From a virus: DNA of 54,502 nt. Shown here piece after piece: positions 25,156 to 33,958 of this stretch. Where the stretch lies: the IMG/VR virus record IMGVR_UViG_3300030329_002480, positions 1-54,502 of that record; one strand, written 5' to 3'. The notes beneath the pieces are model-generated. The model worked only from the letters and a program-made list of their open reading frames with translations. It made no database searches and was not told where the DNA came from. Both the position numbers and the translations under genes were made by a program. Within the stretch, counting starts at the first letter, position 1. Each line of letters opens with the position of its first letter.

Positions 25156-26901
25156 CTAGGAAGTTGTGTACCACTTCCGATAGTAGTTGTTACTGCGGTA
25201 AGAGCTTTGTGCTCTTGTCATCCGTCGTAACACAGGAACGCCGGGAGGTCGAAGATCCCCGTATCGTTTTGAGAGAGTTAAGAGCTCCTCTCGATAGTTC
25301 GCATAGCAAACTTGAGAGAGTTGGGGTTGCCCAAGGTTTTCATAGAAAAGCGCCATAGACCGCTGTATTAGCACATTGAGCGCCTCAGGGTGAATGACAG
25401 GCGTGTCGTCATCATCAACGAGCTCATTGGGCCGAAGCACACACCGGATATCCGTCACGTACCGCTTGTCCGGCTTAGGGTAAAACTGCATGGTCTGATA
25501 CCCATGCACGTCGCGGAGCCTGCGGTCGTAGTCAGGCATGATCTGCCCATCGTCGTAGAACACACCACCGTTTGTGTCCTCGACCCGGAACTCGGCCAGC
25601 AGGTAGAACGCCTCGGCTGAATCAAGCTGCGACGTAGAGAGCCCGTCGGCCCTTAGTTTCATCTCATTGTAGTGGCCGAGCGACGTAGACGTTCGCTTAC
25701 GGTAGATACGGACGTACACACCACTCTGATGCAAGGAGTCCCGTGTCGCCGTGGCGCTTCCGGTCACGGAGATAAACTTGTTCAGGAAGCCCATTGCGTA
25801 TTCGGCGTTGGGTAGGGAAATCTTCACCGCAGGGTAAGGAGTAGACAATATCCCGGTGCGTGTAACCTCGACCTTGTTAGACGCGGGGGACGGGGCCGAC
25901 TCAAAACGGGGCTCCCGGTAACGGTTTCTGGCCGCATTTAGCGGAGTTGTTGATAACGTGTTCCCTGAAGCAGGGTTCTTGGACAGGAACGTCTCTGTGT
26001 CCGTATTCTTAAAGGGCACCGCATGGTCATTCCATTGTGCGAGCCCCGGAAGCATGAACTCTGTGTCCCGCTTACCCCATGTGTATGTCACGACATACTC
26101 GAAGGTACCGGGAGGTTCGGGCCCAAACCAAGGGCGCATAAACAAACCCGCAAGCTCCGCCGCAGATTGGTCGTAGACTTCTTCGTCCACTGTGGCCACC
26201 GGAGCAACCGACGGGCCACGCATCTTCTGGTGGCCGCGCCGAAAGATGACACGAGGGATACCTGATGCCACTTGGCTGTTCGGGCCGTCTAGCTGGCGCT
26301 CCTCTGCTTCCTGCTGACCAAGAACATCCAGAGGGTAGTTGTTGTCTACGTCCCGTAGGCGGGCCGACTTGAGCTGAATCACGTCATCAGGCAAAGCGTA
26401 GTAGGGGCTGTAGACGCGGAACTTCAAGTTTGCGGTCCCAAAGGCATTGTCGTAGGGGCGCACTAGGGTGAAGTAGATTTTATTGTCGGACGTGTTCTTC
26501 CACACCGACCGAATCTGATTGTGGACGAGAGTGCCATCTGAGGTGGTAAACTCAATCATCCTGCCGTCCCACGACCGATCGATCTTCCAGTCAGTCAGGG
26601 TAGTGGGGGATGCGGCTTGTTGGACCGTGGTGTAGTCCGTTTTGAAAGTGAACGGCTCAACTTGTTCTGTGCCAATACTGCTTTGCACGATGCTCACAGT
26701 ATCGTCGTCTGATAGTGATTTGGAATCTGGTTCAGTTGCTAAATGTACTTTGGACTCAAAGAACATAAACGGGGCCTCAAGCGATAACTGCTTATAGGCC
26801 CGGTTTATGAATCCGTTGACGCGGGTGATCGCTTCAGGCGAACTATTCGGAGAATAATCCGCCTGAGCGAACATCGCAGTACGAATCTCCTTGAGATTCA
26901 T
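25156..26901 (-). CDS. Head-tail adaptor / tail tubular A-like protein, 581 aa
   Basis: The N-terminus (EAITRVNGFINRAYKQLSLE) resembles the helical start of gp11/gp4-type gatekeeper proteins. The C-terminus has a helical bundle-like region with NVLIQRSMALFYENLG and a basic end. T7 gp11 is about 196 residues, so this protein is nearly three times longer and contains a large beta-rich insertion (about 60-430). It lies right after the capsid and decoration genes and before the gp12-like gene, the expected place for the adaptor. Confidence 0.65.
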   Translation of the reverse strand: MNLKEIRTAMFAQADYSPNSSPEAITRVNGFINRAYKQLSLEAPFMFFESKVHLATEPDSKSLSDDDTVSIVQSSIGTEQVEPFTFKTDYTTVQQAASPTTLTDWKIDRSWDGRMIEFTTSDGTLVHNQIRSVWKNTSDNKIYFTLVRPYDNAFGTANLKFRVYSPYYALPDDVIQLKSARLRDVDNNYPLDVLGQQEAEERQLDGPNSQVASGIPRVIFRRGHQKMRGPSVAPVATVDEEVYDQSAAELAGLFMRPWFGPEPPGTFEYVVTYTWGKRDTEFMLPGLAQWNDHAVPFKNTDTETFLSKNPASGNTLSTTPLNAARNRYREPRFESAPSPASNKVEVTRTGILSTPYPAVKISLPNAEYAMGFLNKFISVTGSATATRDSLHQSGVYVRIYRKRTSTSLGHYNEMKLRADGLSTSQLDSAEAFYLLAEFRVEDTNGGVFYDDGQIMPDYDRRLRDVHGYQTMQFYPKPDKRYVTDIRCVLRPNELVDDDDTPVIHPEALNVLIQRSMALFYENLGQPQLSQVCYANYREELLTLSKRYGDLRPPGVPVLRRMTRAQSSYRSNNYYRKWYTTS

Positions 26902-26904
26902 CTA

Positions 26905-27390
26905 CTAGCCCATGCAGTTGATGTAGGCTTCGAAGGTCGTCGCGGAGGCAGAGCCGCCGAGAGTCTGTCCGAAACACTGGTCTGCATTGTCAGCGTCGTC
27001 ATGAATGACAGTGCCAACAGCACTTCCGCCCTTGAGGGGGCAGTTGTGCGTAACTGCTGCCTGACCTGTAACGGTGGCGATGCCCTTCTTGATAACGAAA
27101 CCGTACGAACCGTTAGCAATCGGAGTATGCGTCACACCCACTACCTGAACGGTAAGGGCGTTAGCATCCGACTTAGCTACCTTGTACGTCGTGATCTGGG
27201 CAGTCGAGTCGCCGCTATCTTCGCGCTGGACAACCATAGCAGTTTCGATAAGGGAACCGCTATCGTTATGCACGTAGATGTAGGTCAGCAGACCTTTGTC
27301 GCCGTTAGGGACGGACAACTCAAAGCCGAGAGGGGCCTGCTGCGTAGTAGTGACTGTAGTTGGGCTAATGCCCGCTGCTGTGAAACCCAT
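26905..27390 (-). CDS. Probable head decoration protein, 161 aa
   Basis: This Thr/Val/Gly-rich beta protein lies directly downstream of the major capsid gene with a 12-nt gap. It contains LLTYIYVHNDSGSLIETAMVV, a YVHND segment echoing the DNTA patterns of late structural genes, and two cysteines. Its location and composition are those of capsid decoration or cement proteins that bind the HK97-fold shell. No membrane segment or enzyme motif is present. Confidence 0.65.
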   Translation of the reverse strand: MGFTAAGISPTTVTTTQQAPLGFELSVPNGDKGLLTYIYVHNDSGSLIETAMVVQREDSGDSTAQITTYKVAKSDANALTVQVVGVTHTPIANGSYGFVIKKGIATVTGQAAVTHNCPLKGGSAVGTVIHDDADNADQCFGQTLGGSASATTFEAYINCMG

Positions 27391-27402
27391 GAGATCCTCC
27401 TA

Positions 27403-28479
27403 TTAAGGCGTGCCAGCGCCAGTGACCATGAAGTTAGAACGAAGCTGCGTAGTGTGGAGACCCATCATGAGCACCAACTCGTAGCGGTAAATGTCCTGAT
27501 CCGGGATACGGAAGGGACCGCGAACTGCAAAGTCGCCCTTCGTCTCACGGGAAGCATCGTGACCAAGCGTGAACAGGTGCCAAGTCGGAGTCTTCAGACC
27601 GTAGATCACACCGTCCTGCTGTGCAGCAGACATGTACGACGTTGCCGTCACATCAATGGAGTCATCGAGGAAGAAGTCAGCGTCGAGGAACTTCACGCCC
27701 TGACGAACCAGAGGCGGAGCCTTGTCGCCTTCGACCTTCACCACGCGAACCTGATCGTCCAGATCCTCAATGTAGTTCAGGTAGGAACCTTCGTCACCAA
27801 TCATCAGGTCAACAGGGCCGGCAGTCTTGCCCTGACGCGAAGCGGCGAAGTACGCCTTACGCATCTGGCTACGACCGTTCACTGCGAACGACGAGATGTC
27901 TTGGTACTGGTTCTGCCAGCCCGAGATGCCGCTAGTGCCGCTCTCACAAACCAGACCGTGAACGGTGTTGGTGGAGGCTGCGCTCGCCTGAATGATCCCC
28001 TGACGGGTTTCGCCCTGTGGGGTGAAGGTGGTGTTACCGTTGAGAGTCACAAAACCGCCAACACCGTTACCGTTACCGGTACCGAGCTGGTTTGAGATCC
28101 GCTCATGGAAGTCGGACAGAGCCAACTCCGGGTAATGCTGAAGAATCCGGGCCAAGTCCATCTCACCGTTCGCTTCGGCCAAGTCCTTACCGGGCACGTC
28201 GAACGCATAGATCAGACGGGGTGCGATGACATTACCGCGATGGGCGTTCTGAGTACGACCACCGGCAATGATCTCGGTACCCGTGGACACTTGGGTCACG
28301 GTTCCGGGACCATCGGTCACCACTGCAAACTCGCGCTTAGGGCCCTTAAGGGCGGCGCGGTCAAGGTTACCATTTTGCATAACCTTTTCCATCAAGGGAT
28401 GGAACTTAACAAACAACTCACTGTATGACGGCATCAACTCATTAAGAGCGGTCGCCAATACGTCTGGGGAAATCGCCAT
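27403..28479 (-). CDS. Major capsid protein (HK97 fold)
   Basis: The 358-residue protein is preceded by the strongest ribosome-binding site in the late operon (GTAGGAGGTAA). It has an N-terminal helical arm, a G-rich loop (GTGNGNGVGG), a central GPVDLMIGDEGSYLNYIEDL segment and a late strand YRYELVLMMGLHTTQL, all usual for capsid proteins of this lineage. It follows an acidic scaffold-like gene, and portal and terminase genes lie further upstream in the same direction. Hexamers and pentamers of this protein would form the shell. Confidence 0.88.
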   Translation of the reverse strand: MAISPDVLATALNELMPSYSELFVKFHPLMEKVMQNGNLDRAALKGPKREFAVVTDGPGTVTQVSTGTEIIAGGRTQNAHRGNVIAPRLIYAFDVPGKDLAEANGEMDLARILQHYPELALSDFHERISNQLGTGNGNGVGGFVTLNGNTTFTPQGETRQGIIQASAASTNTVHGLVCESGTSGISGWQNQYQDISSFAVNGRSQMRKAYFAASRQGKTAGPVDLMIGDEGSYLNYIEDLDDQVRVVKVEGDKAPPLVRQGVKFLDADFFLDDSIDVTATSYMSAAQQDGVIYGLKTPTWHLFTLGHDASRETKGDFAVRGPFRIPDQDIYRYELVLMMGLHTTQLRSNFMVTGAGTP

Positions 28480-28481
28480 GT

Positions 28482-29375
28482 TTACCTCCTACGGTTTAGG
28501 GCGTTACGCGCAACTTGAGTTCGGTACTCTTTCAGAGACATCGGCTTGTCTTGGGCAAGCTCTGCTTGCTCCGAAGCTCTCGCCGGGGTTGTAGCCCCTG
28601 AGGTGAGTGCCGCTCCCGGACGGGGAGTAGCGGGCTTGCTCTTCGCGCCCTTAGCCAAGCGGATAGCATAAGCGTCCGGGACGCCATCCTTCTTCGCTTG
28701 CCGTGCAACATCTAGGACTGCTTTTGGAAGACGCGCAGCTTCCGCAGCATGTTCTAGAATCCAACCTTCTTCGAGCAGATCTGCAAAAGAAGTAGCCAAC
28801 TCATCGTTGTTAAAGAGCTCAGGGTTCTTTGCCGCAAACTCCTCCGCATACTCTTTTGATTCTGCATCAATAGCTTCTTGTACCACCTTCTGATATTCGG
28901 CGTACTCCTTTTCAAGAGCCTCGTACCGACCAGAGATGTCGAGATGTTTCTGTTCCCATTCAGTGAGATCACTCTGGAACTTGGCAATCCGGGGGTCTTC
29001 TTTACCACCGATGAGAGCTTCGTAAATCTCTCTCGTCTGGTCAATGTCCGAAGACATGCCCTCCATCCGTGCCTGATAATACTTGTCTAGGTGAACGCCC
29101 CAAGGACGTACCTCTTCGGGAAGAGTCTCAAGGTCTCCTGCCCATTCGTCCCAACCGAAATCATCCGAAGAAGGGTAAGAGACGGGAGCAGGCTCCTCCG
29201 AGTCAGTTTCTGCGGGGAGGGAAGTCTCCGCAGCCTCAGTGGTTTCTTCCGCTTCAACCGTTGAAGCCGCCTCTTCCGTATCGGTAGGAGCCGCTTCTAC
29301 CGGAGCCGATTCAACGGGAGCAGCCACTTCGACTGCCTCAGCCGGAGCCCCTCCCGCCTCAGTTTCTTCACTCAT
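28482..29375 (-). CDS. Probable capsid scaffolding protein, 297 aa
   Basis: A strongly acidic protein. The first 65 residues are almost only Glu, Ala, Thr, Val, Ser and Pro. A helical centre (about 125-210) with LEKEYAEYQKVVQEAIDAE has coiled-coil character, and the C-terminus is basic (ALNRRR) as in scaffold proteins that bind the capsid shell. The gene lies immediately upstream of the major capsid gene (2-nt gap). A start at 29375 is supported by GGGAAGGA upstream. Confidence 0.8.
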   Translation of the reverse strand: MSEETEAGGAPAEAVEVAAPVESAPVEAAPTDTEEAASTVEAEETTEAAETSLPAETDSEEPAPVSYPSSDDFGWDEWAGDLETLPEEVRPWGVHLDKYYQARMEGMSSDIDQTREIYEALIGGKEDPRIAKFQSDLTEWEQKHLDISGRYEALEKEYAEYQKVVQEAIDAESKEYAEEFAAKNPELFNNDELATSFADLLEEGWILEHAAEAARLPKAVLDVARQAKKDGVPDAYAIRLAKGAKSKPATPRPGAALTSGATTPARASEQAELAQDKPMSLKEYRTQVARNALNRRR

Positions 29376-29756
29376 TTATTCCTTCCCTTTTTTACCCTTC
29401 TTGGGCATGGCGTTCTTAGCCGCCTTGATAGTTGTGACTCGCAACTTCATACGCGGATTCATGGGTGCCCCGGCTGCTGCCATCGGCATCATGTCCTGCA
29501 AAATATCGGCCTCTTCGTCAGGCGCATCGTCCGGTCCCATATCGTCTGGGGACTCTTCGGGCTCTTCGGACACAACTTCCTCGTCCATCGGCCCTTCGTC
29601 AGTCATAGGCTCCGGCGCGTCCTCGTCGGGTAGCTCACCCTCTGGTTGCGTAGGCACAAGGTCGTAGCCCGTGGCTTTCAATACCTGCTCCAACTCCTCC
29701 GGGGTGTCCGGGGGGTTCTCTTTGAGAGTATCGATCAGTTTTTCCATCATAGGCAT
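29376..29756 (-). CDS. Acidic hypothetical protein, 126 aa
   Basis: The centre (about residues 35-90) is nearly all Glu, Asp, Pro and Met, and the last 25 residues are basic (AAKNAMPKKGKKGKE). This charge split resembles scaffold-associated or DNA-mimic proteins. It directly abuts the scaffold gene, so it may belong to capsid assembly. The ATG at 29756 has AAGGAGC upstream. No family recognised. Confidence 0.7.
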   Translation of the reverse strand: MPMMEKLIDTLKENPPDTPEELEQVLKATGYDLVPTQPEGELPDEDAPEPMTDEGPMDEEVVSEEPEESPDDMGPDDAPDEEADILQDMMPMAAAGAPMNPRMKLRVTTIKAAKNAMPKKGKKGKE

Positions 29757-29780
29757 AGGAAGCTCCTTTGAGTGTGATTA

Positions 29781-30194
29781 CTAGACATAAATGTTTTTGT
29801 CAAGACGACCAGACCTTTTTGCCTTGTCTTTTTTACGAACAGCACGCTTATGCTCTAAATCGTTGTAACCTTGTTTCCTCGCAGTCGCCTCCGCTTTAGC
29901 ATACGCCTTGTCCCGGTGGTCTCTCCAAGCATTTGATTCCGCAGACACAATCGCACAGTCTGGATTTTCTCGTTGGTACTTCTTCCACTCACGGTCAGAC
30001 TCAAAAGACTTACCCACTTGCTTAACGACAAGAGGCTTTGAGGGCATAGGTCCGATCGTCGCAACGGGACCAATCACCGTCTCCATAACGGCGCTACAAT
30101 CAGGACAAGTCGTAGATCCATGTTCTGACAAGGGGACGTAAATGTCATTGTAATAACCGCACCCGTCAGGACATTTGAAGTCGTACACCGGCAT
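29781..30194 (-). CDS. FmdB-type zinc-ribbon protein, 137 aa
   Basis: The N-terminus (MPVYDFKCPDGCGYY, then CPDC near residue 35) matches the FmdB/CxxC zinc-ribbon family, with the MP-x-Y-x-F-K-C start usual for it. The C-terminal half is charged and helical with a very basic end (KKDKAKRSGRLDK). A second, shorter FmdB-type gene is at 51523-51717. The role is unknown. It lies between portal and scaffold genes. Its start overlaps the stop of the preceding basic gene (TAATG). Confidence 0.8.
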   Translation of the reverse strand: MPVYDFKCPDGCGYYNDIYVPLSEHGSTTCPDCSAVMETVIGPVATIGPMPSKPLVVKQVGKSFESDREWKKYQRENPDCAIVSAESNAWRDHRDKAYAKAEATARKQGYNDLEHKRAVRKKDKAKRSGRLDKNIYV

Positions 30195-30331
30195 TAGTAG
30201 CCTCCTTTTTTGTCCTTCTTCTTTGTCATATTGAAAGCTATCGCCACCGCTTGCTTAGGCTTCTTGCCCTCTTTGCGGAGCTTACTAATCTTCTGGGAGA
30301 GAGCCTCTTTCTTATTCTTTGGGCCTTTCAT
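30194..30331 (-). CDS. Small lysine-rich protein, 45 aa
   Basis: The frame starts with ATG preceded by GAGGAGG and overlaps the next start by TAATG. Fourteen of 45 residues are lysine. A segment KKPKQAVAIAF resembles the KQAVAIA motif of small basic phage and bacterial proteins (DUF6496-like). It probably binds nucleic acid or another virion protein. It adds to the unusual number of small basic proteins in this late region. Confidence 0.65.
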   Translation of the reverse strand: MKGPKNKKEALSQKISKLRKEGKKPKQAVAIAFNMTKKKDKKGGY

Positions 30332-30422
30332 CTTTCCTCCTCTTTTTAAGTAAGGGAACGACAAACCTCAGGATTGCACCGGCAATCCCAAGAACTTCTT
30401 TGACTGGAACGCGAATACTCAT
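30312..30422 (-). CDS. Tiny basic amphipathic protein, 36 aa
   Basis: The ATG is one base after the portal stop (TAACATG), and the frame overlaps the next gene by 20 nt. The protein has a hydrophobic helix (VLGIAGAILRFVVPLL) followed by KKRRK. That layout fits a short membrane-active or signal-anchor peptide. It could be non-coding spacing between portal and the 45-aa gene, but the uninterrupted frame and tight coupling support translation. Confidence 0.5.
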   Translation of the reverse strand: MSIRVPVKEVLGIAGAILRFVVPLLKKRRKDERPKE

Positions 30423-30423
30423 G

Positions 30424-32211
30424 TTAGATCACCGGGTTACCGGGACCGCCAACGGGTGTGGGGACCGGAGGAGGCTCAGCCCCGGTGGGTAGTGCGCCGC
30501 TACCAAGAACATCCTCCCCTGCGGGTGGTGCGCCGGGAGGCATGCCCGGCATACCCGGAGGTCCGGGAGGCATGCCCGGAGGTCCAGCGGGAGGACCGGC
30601 AGGCTGCGGAGGAGCCATAACGTCACGGAGCTGAAGCAAGTCTAATAGCTTGATAATCAGCTTTTGCTGGTCTACGACCGGTGACTGGAGAAGCAGGGGC
30701 ATGTACTGTTGTAGCTTCTGAAGCTGAACCAGTCGATGGTTCTCCGTCGGGGAGTACGGGATCGCCTCGTAGTCGTAGTCCAAGGGCTGTTGTCCCGGAT
30801 CTCGGAGGTCTCGAAGCTTGAGTGTTTCCCGATTAACCTTCAGTACTTCCTGACTGTCGGTCAGGCGCACAGGCAAGTTCGTGTCCTCAGGTAGGTACTC
30901 TTCGTAGAGCCCGACGACTCGTTGGGAGATCCCCCGAATCATGTCTTCCACCATCTTGATACGCCGACCGTTACGGGTACGAGTTGCTGTATCTGCAAGA
31001 GCAACCTCGGTAGCCACGTCGGCAACACCCACAACGCCTCGCGAGTATTGTGGGATACCTAGGATAAACTCGATGACTTGGTTGCACCGCTCACGCATGT
31101 TTGCGAACGACGGGGAAATAGCCGGAATCGGCGTAGAACCAATGATATCACCAAGAGGAGCATTTGCCTTACCCTGCACCGCGATCATCGAACCGGGCTG
31201 GTTCGCATCTTGGAGAGCCGACATAATGTCTTCTGGGTTGTCTGTCAGTGCTGTATTCACCATCATGACAGGGGTAGATGTGTGAGCGTGCCACAACTCC
31301 AGCGTATCAATCTCATTGAGGCGCTCTTGCAATGACTGAATGAGCTTCACGTCCGAGAGCCCGCCGAGATCTTTCATGTTCTCGTTGAAGGCAAGATGAA
31401 CAAAGGGGTTCCTGATGTACCGGTACGGCAGCTCGCCCTCAAACAACGGCTCTTCTACATTATCCAAGAAATGGAAGTAACGTCCATCACCCTCGAAGTC
31501 GTACACCTCGTAGACCGTGACCCACTTGTACACCTGAGTAGATGCCTCATTCATCATGTTAGAGTTCTGAGACGTATCCTTAAGCCACGTAGGGTAGCCC
31601 GCGAAGATAGCTTTCTCCGCTACTTTCTTGTTGTAGGATGACTTGTTACCGCGCTTGGTCTTAGTCCTCTGCTTAAACTCGGCTTCGGTAAGGACGGTAA
31701 CCTCAACAAGGTACCGGATATCGTCCCACCGTGCGGCAGACATATCGAAGAATACCTGCCTAGGGTCTACCTCAAACATCTCGGCGGTGTTCCTGCGGAA
31801 GTTCCACACCACCTTCATGAAACCACGGCCACAGATTGAGGCGTTGGTCGCGCTCTTCCACAACAGAGAATGTAGGTTATTGCGGCGGAACACGTCCCCA
31901 AGCAACGCCTCTCGGAACTGTGCAGCACCTTTGAGCTCATCACGGCGCGCCATCACCGTAACCTTAGGATTCTGAGGACAGACGTTCGCAATCATCGTAT
32001 CGACGTATGCATAAGGGTAGTTTGTCTCGAAGTTGATTTCCTCCGAGAGATCTCCCCCAATCGGTGTCGAGCCCGATGGTTGTTCTTTGTCCGCGCCCCA
32101 GTAGTCGGAGGAGTACCACGACCGCCAACGGTCCCAGTCACTCCTTTCGACACGAGCCTTAGATTTATGTGTTTGAATGATCCCTTGGATCTGCTTTCCT
32201 GAAAGCGGCAT
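30424..32211 (-). CDS. Portal protein, 595 aa
   Basis: The sequence has the features of podovirus-type portals: an N-terminal charged helix, NFETNYPYAYVDTMIANVCPQNP, a stem/clip helical region (LRDPGQQPLDYDYEAIPYSP), and ASICGRGFMKVVW. The C-terminus ends in a Pro/Gly/Met-rich collagen-like tail (about residues 535-590) of PPG and MPP repeats. It lies between the large terminase block and the scaffold and capsid genes. Twelve subunits would form the DNA channel and packaging vertex. Confidence 0.85.
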   Translation of the reverse strand: MPLSGKQIQGIIQTHKSKARVERSDWDRWRSWYSSDYWGADKEQPSGSTPIGGDLSEEINFETNYPYAYVDTMIANVCPQNPKVTVMARRDELKGAAQFREALLGDVFRRNNLHSLLWKSATNASICGRGFMKVVWNFRRNTAEMFEVDPRQVFFDMSAARWDDIRYLVEVTVLTEAEFKQRTKTKRGNKSSYNKKVAEKAIFAGYPTWLKDTSQNSNMMNEASTQVYKWVTVYEVYDFEGDGRYFHFLDNVEEPLFEGELPYRYIRNPFVHLAFNENMKDLGGLSDVKLIQSLQERLNEIDTLELWHAHTSTPVMMVNTALTDNPEDIMSALQDANQPGSMIAVQGKANAPLGDIIGSTPIPAISPSFANMRERCNQVIEFILGIPQYSRGVVGVADVATEVALADTATRTRNGRRIKMVEDMIRGISQRVVGLYEEYLPEDTNLPVRLTDSQEVLKVNRETLKLRDLRDPGQQPLDYDYEAIPYSPTENHRLVQLQKLQQYMPLLLQSPVVDQQKLIIKLLDLLQLRDVMAPPQPAGPPAGPPGMPPGPPGMPGMPPGAPPAGEDVLGSGALPTGAEPPPVPTPVGGPGNPVI

Positions 32212-32230
32212 GTTTCCCTCTCTCTATGGT

Positions 32231-33796
32231 TTACTCTATCGGGGACGCAGGCGGAACACCCAAACGCTGGTTCAAAACCGTCTTAAAGTTGTCACCCGTT
32301 AATATGTCTTTGGTACGAAAACCGGGCTTCTCTGTCATGTACGGACCCAACTCTTCCCGCATTTGCCTAAACTCCTCCACGCGCCCTTCAAGCTGGGGGA
32401 GTTCATCCAAAACTGCTTGGGCCCTTTCGGGAGGGATGGTTTGTAAATAAAGATCTCGTGCCCGGTCGGATGGTTGACTGAGGTAGTTTATTGTCTCACG
32501 GTTTTGGGCGAAGTCGCTCTCCGTTTCGCGTGTATCATGGAACGCGTCGGAATCCCGCATAAGTCGTGCGGCTTCCCTAAAGTAATCCGCAGGGCCGACG
32601 CCCGGAGGAATGTCAACATCGGGCCTAAATGATGCGCTCCGGCCTCCAAGAATAATACCACCAAGCCGTTCCCTCTGTCTTGCGGACAAGCCGGGGACTG
32701 CCTGTGCGATTAGTCCTTGCGGGTCCATGCCCGCCCTCCTTAGTCGGGGGGATAGATGTATGATCTGTAGCTCAAGATCGGCGTTGGACGCTCCGGCTGG
32801 TGTCTCGGCAGACGCCTCTTCACCACGGGGTACGGGGGCCTCGGAGAACTGTTCCTCACTTTCGGGCCAGCCCTGAGGGCCTGCTTCTTGCATGTATTGA
32901 GCATACTCTTCACTTCCTGTGTCGGGACGGTCGGGACCGCCTGCCCCTTGGAACAGTTCCTGTCCCCTCTCTCGCTGAATCGCAGCGTAGTACTCGTCGC
33001 CCTCTGTGGAGGTAGCAATCTTCTTGCCTCTCCGGTAAATGTCCACAGAGGTCGGGGAGGTTTGGACGTAGTTGTACTCCCCACTACCAAACTCCGTGGG
33101 GAGTTCACCGGAAGCCGCCTCTGGGGCTACTGGGGCCTCTGCGGGTGCGTCGGCTCCAGCCGCATCCTCAGCACCTCGCAGCGCCATCGCAGCCTTGGCA
33201 GCGTCAAAGACATTGGGCATGCCTCTACCACGCATAGCCCGGCGGATGCCACGCTTCGCGGTTTGCATCTCGGTCACGTCCTTTTTCGCTTCGACAGCTT
33301 TTTCTGCTAAGTCCTTAATCACAGGCATGTTCTCCTGTGTTGCCGTCCGCATAAGCTGACGCACGGGACGCTTGGCAGCACGAGCTCTTTGGCGAAGCTG
33401 CTGTAGAGTCATCTTCTCGACAGGACCACTGGGGCCAAACATTGCTGACGTCCGGGCAACAGCATCTTCTGCGGACTCTTCTGCGGCTTCTTCTGGAGCA
33501 ACATCCGCAGGTGCAGGAGGGGCTTCGGGTTCTCCCGCAGAAACTGCCTCCCCGGCAATCGCCTCTTCAACTCCGGCCTCCCGCGTTTCGGGTGGGGAAG
33601 ACAAGATGTCTTCCATTCCTTTGGTGCGCTCAGCCGCCATCTCCTCAGCGATCTTGTCTTGACGCAACTTCTCGGCTACCTGCGCCTCGTCTCGCGCCAA
33701 CTGCTGACGCTCTTTGATGCGGCGGGCCTCTCGCTCCTTCTGCTCAAAGTCGCTGGTTTTCTTGGTCACAAGCTTACTAGATAGTTCTTCCGCCAT
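32231..33796 (-). CDS. Hypothetical protein between terminase and portal, 521 aa
   Basis: The N-terminal 100 residues are a charged coiled-coil-like helix (KEREARRIKERQQLARDEAQVAEKL begins it). Long Ala/Glu/Pro-rich low-complexity stretches follow at about 60-115 and 225-250, and the helical C-terminus resembles the KPGFRTKDI type of end seen in virion-associated proteins. No enzymatic motif was recognised. Placement between large terminase and portal makes a virion or packaging role likely, perhaps an internal or portal-associated protein. Confidence 0.75.
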   Translation of the reverse strand: MAEELSSKLVTKKTSDFEQKEREARRIKERQQLARDEAQVAEKLRQDKIAEEMAAERTKGMEDILSSPPETREAGVEEAIAGEAVSAGEPEAPPAPADVAPEEAAEESAEDAVARTSAMFGPSGPVEKMTLQQLRQRARAAKRPVRQLMRTATQENMPVIKDLAEKAVEAKKDVTEMQTAKRGIRRAMRGRGMPNVFDAAKAAMALRGAEDAAGADAPAEAPVAPEAASGELPTEFGSGEYNYVQTSPTSVDIYRRGKKIATSTEGDEYYAAIQRERGQELFQGAGGPDRPDTGSEEYAQYMQEAGPQGWPESEEQFSEAPVPRGEEASAETPAGASNADLELQIIHLSPRLRRAGMDPQGLIAQAVPGLSARQRERLGGIILGGRSASFRPDVDIPPGVGPADYFREAARLMRDSDAFHDTRETESDFAQNRETINYLSQPSDRARDLYLQTIPPERAQAVLDELPQLEGRVEEFRQMREELGPYMTEKPGFRTKDILTGDNFKTVLNQRLGVPPASPIE

Positions 33797-33799
33797 AAC

Positions 33800-33958
33800 T
33801 TACTCCTGCTCCTCAACGCGAGGGGTAATCTCGTCGTCCGCCCGTTGAAAAGTCTCCCCTAACGGAGTACCAAACTCTTCCTGCTGCTTCTGACGCTTCT
33901 TGATCTCAGCAAGGCGCTTTTGTGCGCGAATCATAGGATTAAACTTTGGTGCTTCCAT
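33800..33958 (-). CDS. Small charged protein, 52 aa
   Basis: The ATG overlaps the large terminase stop (TAATG), and the stop lies 4 nt before the next gene. The protein is a single charged helix (RAQKRLAEIKKRQKQQEEF) with an acidic tail. The tight stop-start coupling on both sides supports a real gene. Function unknown. Confidence 0.6.
   Translation of the reverse strand: MEAPKFNPMIRAQKRLAEIKKRQKQQEEFGTPLGETFQRADDEITPRVEEQE

Noticed and set aside
27001-28095. Long rightward open frame (364 codons) over the capsid and decoration genes
   Set aside because: It is antisense to two well-supported structural genes, has no ribosome-binding site, no recognisable domain, and reads as a reflected codon pattern.
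29239-29667. Rightward Ser-rich frame of 142 codons
   Set aside because: It is the mirror of the acidic Glu/Ala-rich scaffold gene and its acidic neighbour, whose codons give Ser runs on the other strand.
30535-30610. Tandem repeat in the portal gene end
   Set aside because: It is a coding Pro/Gly/Met collagen-like tail, not an independent DNA repeat element.
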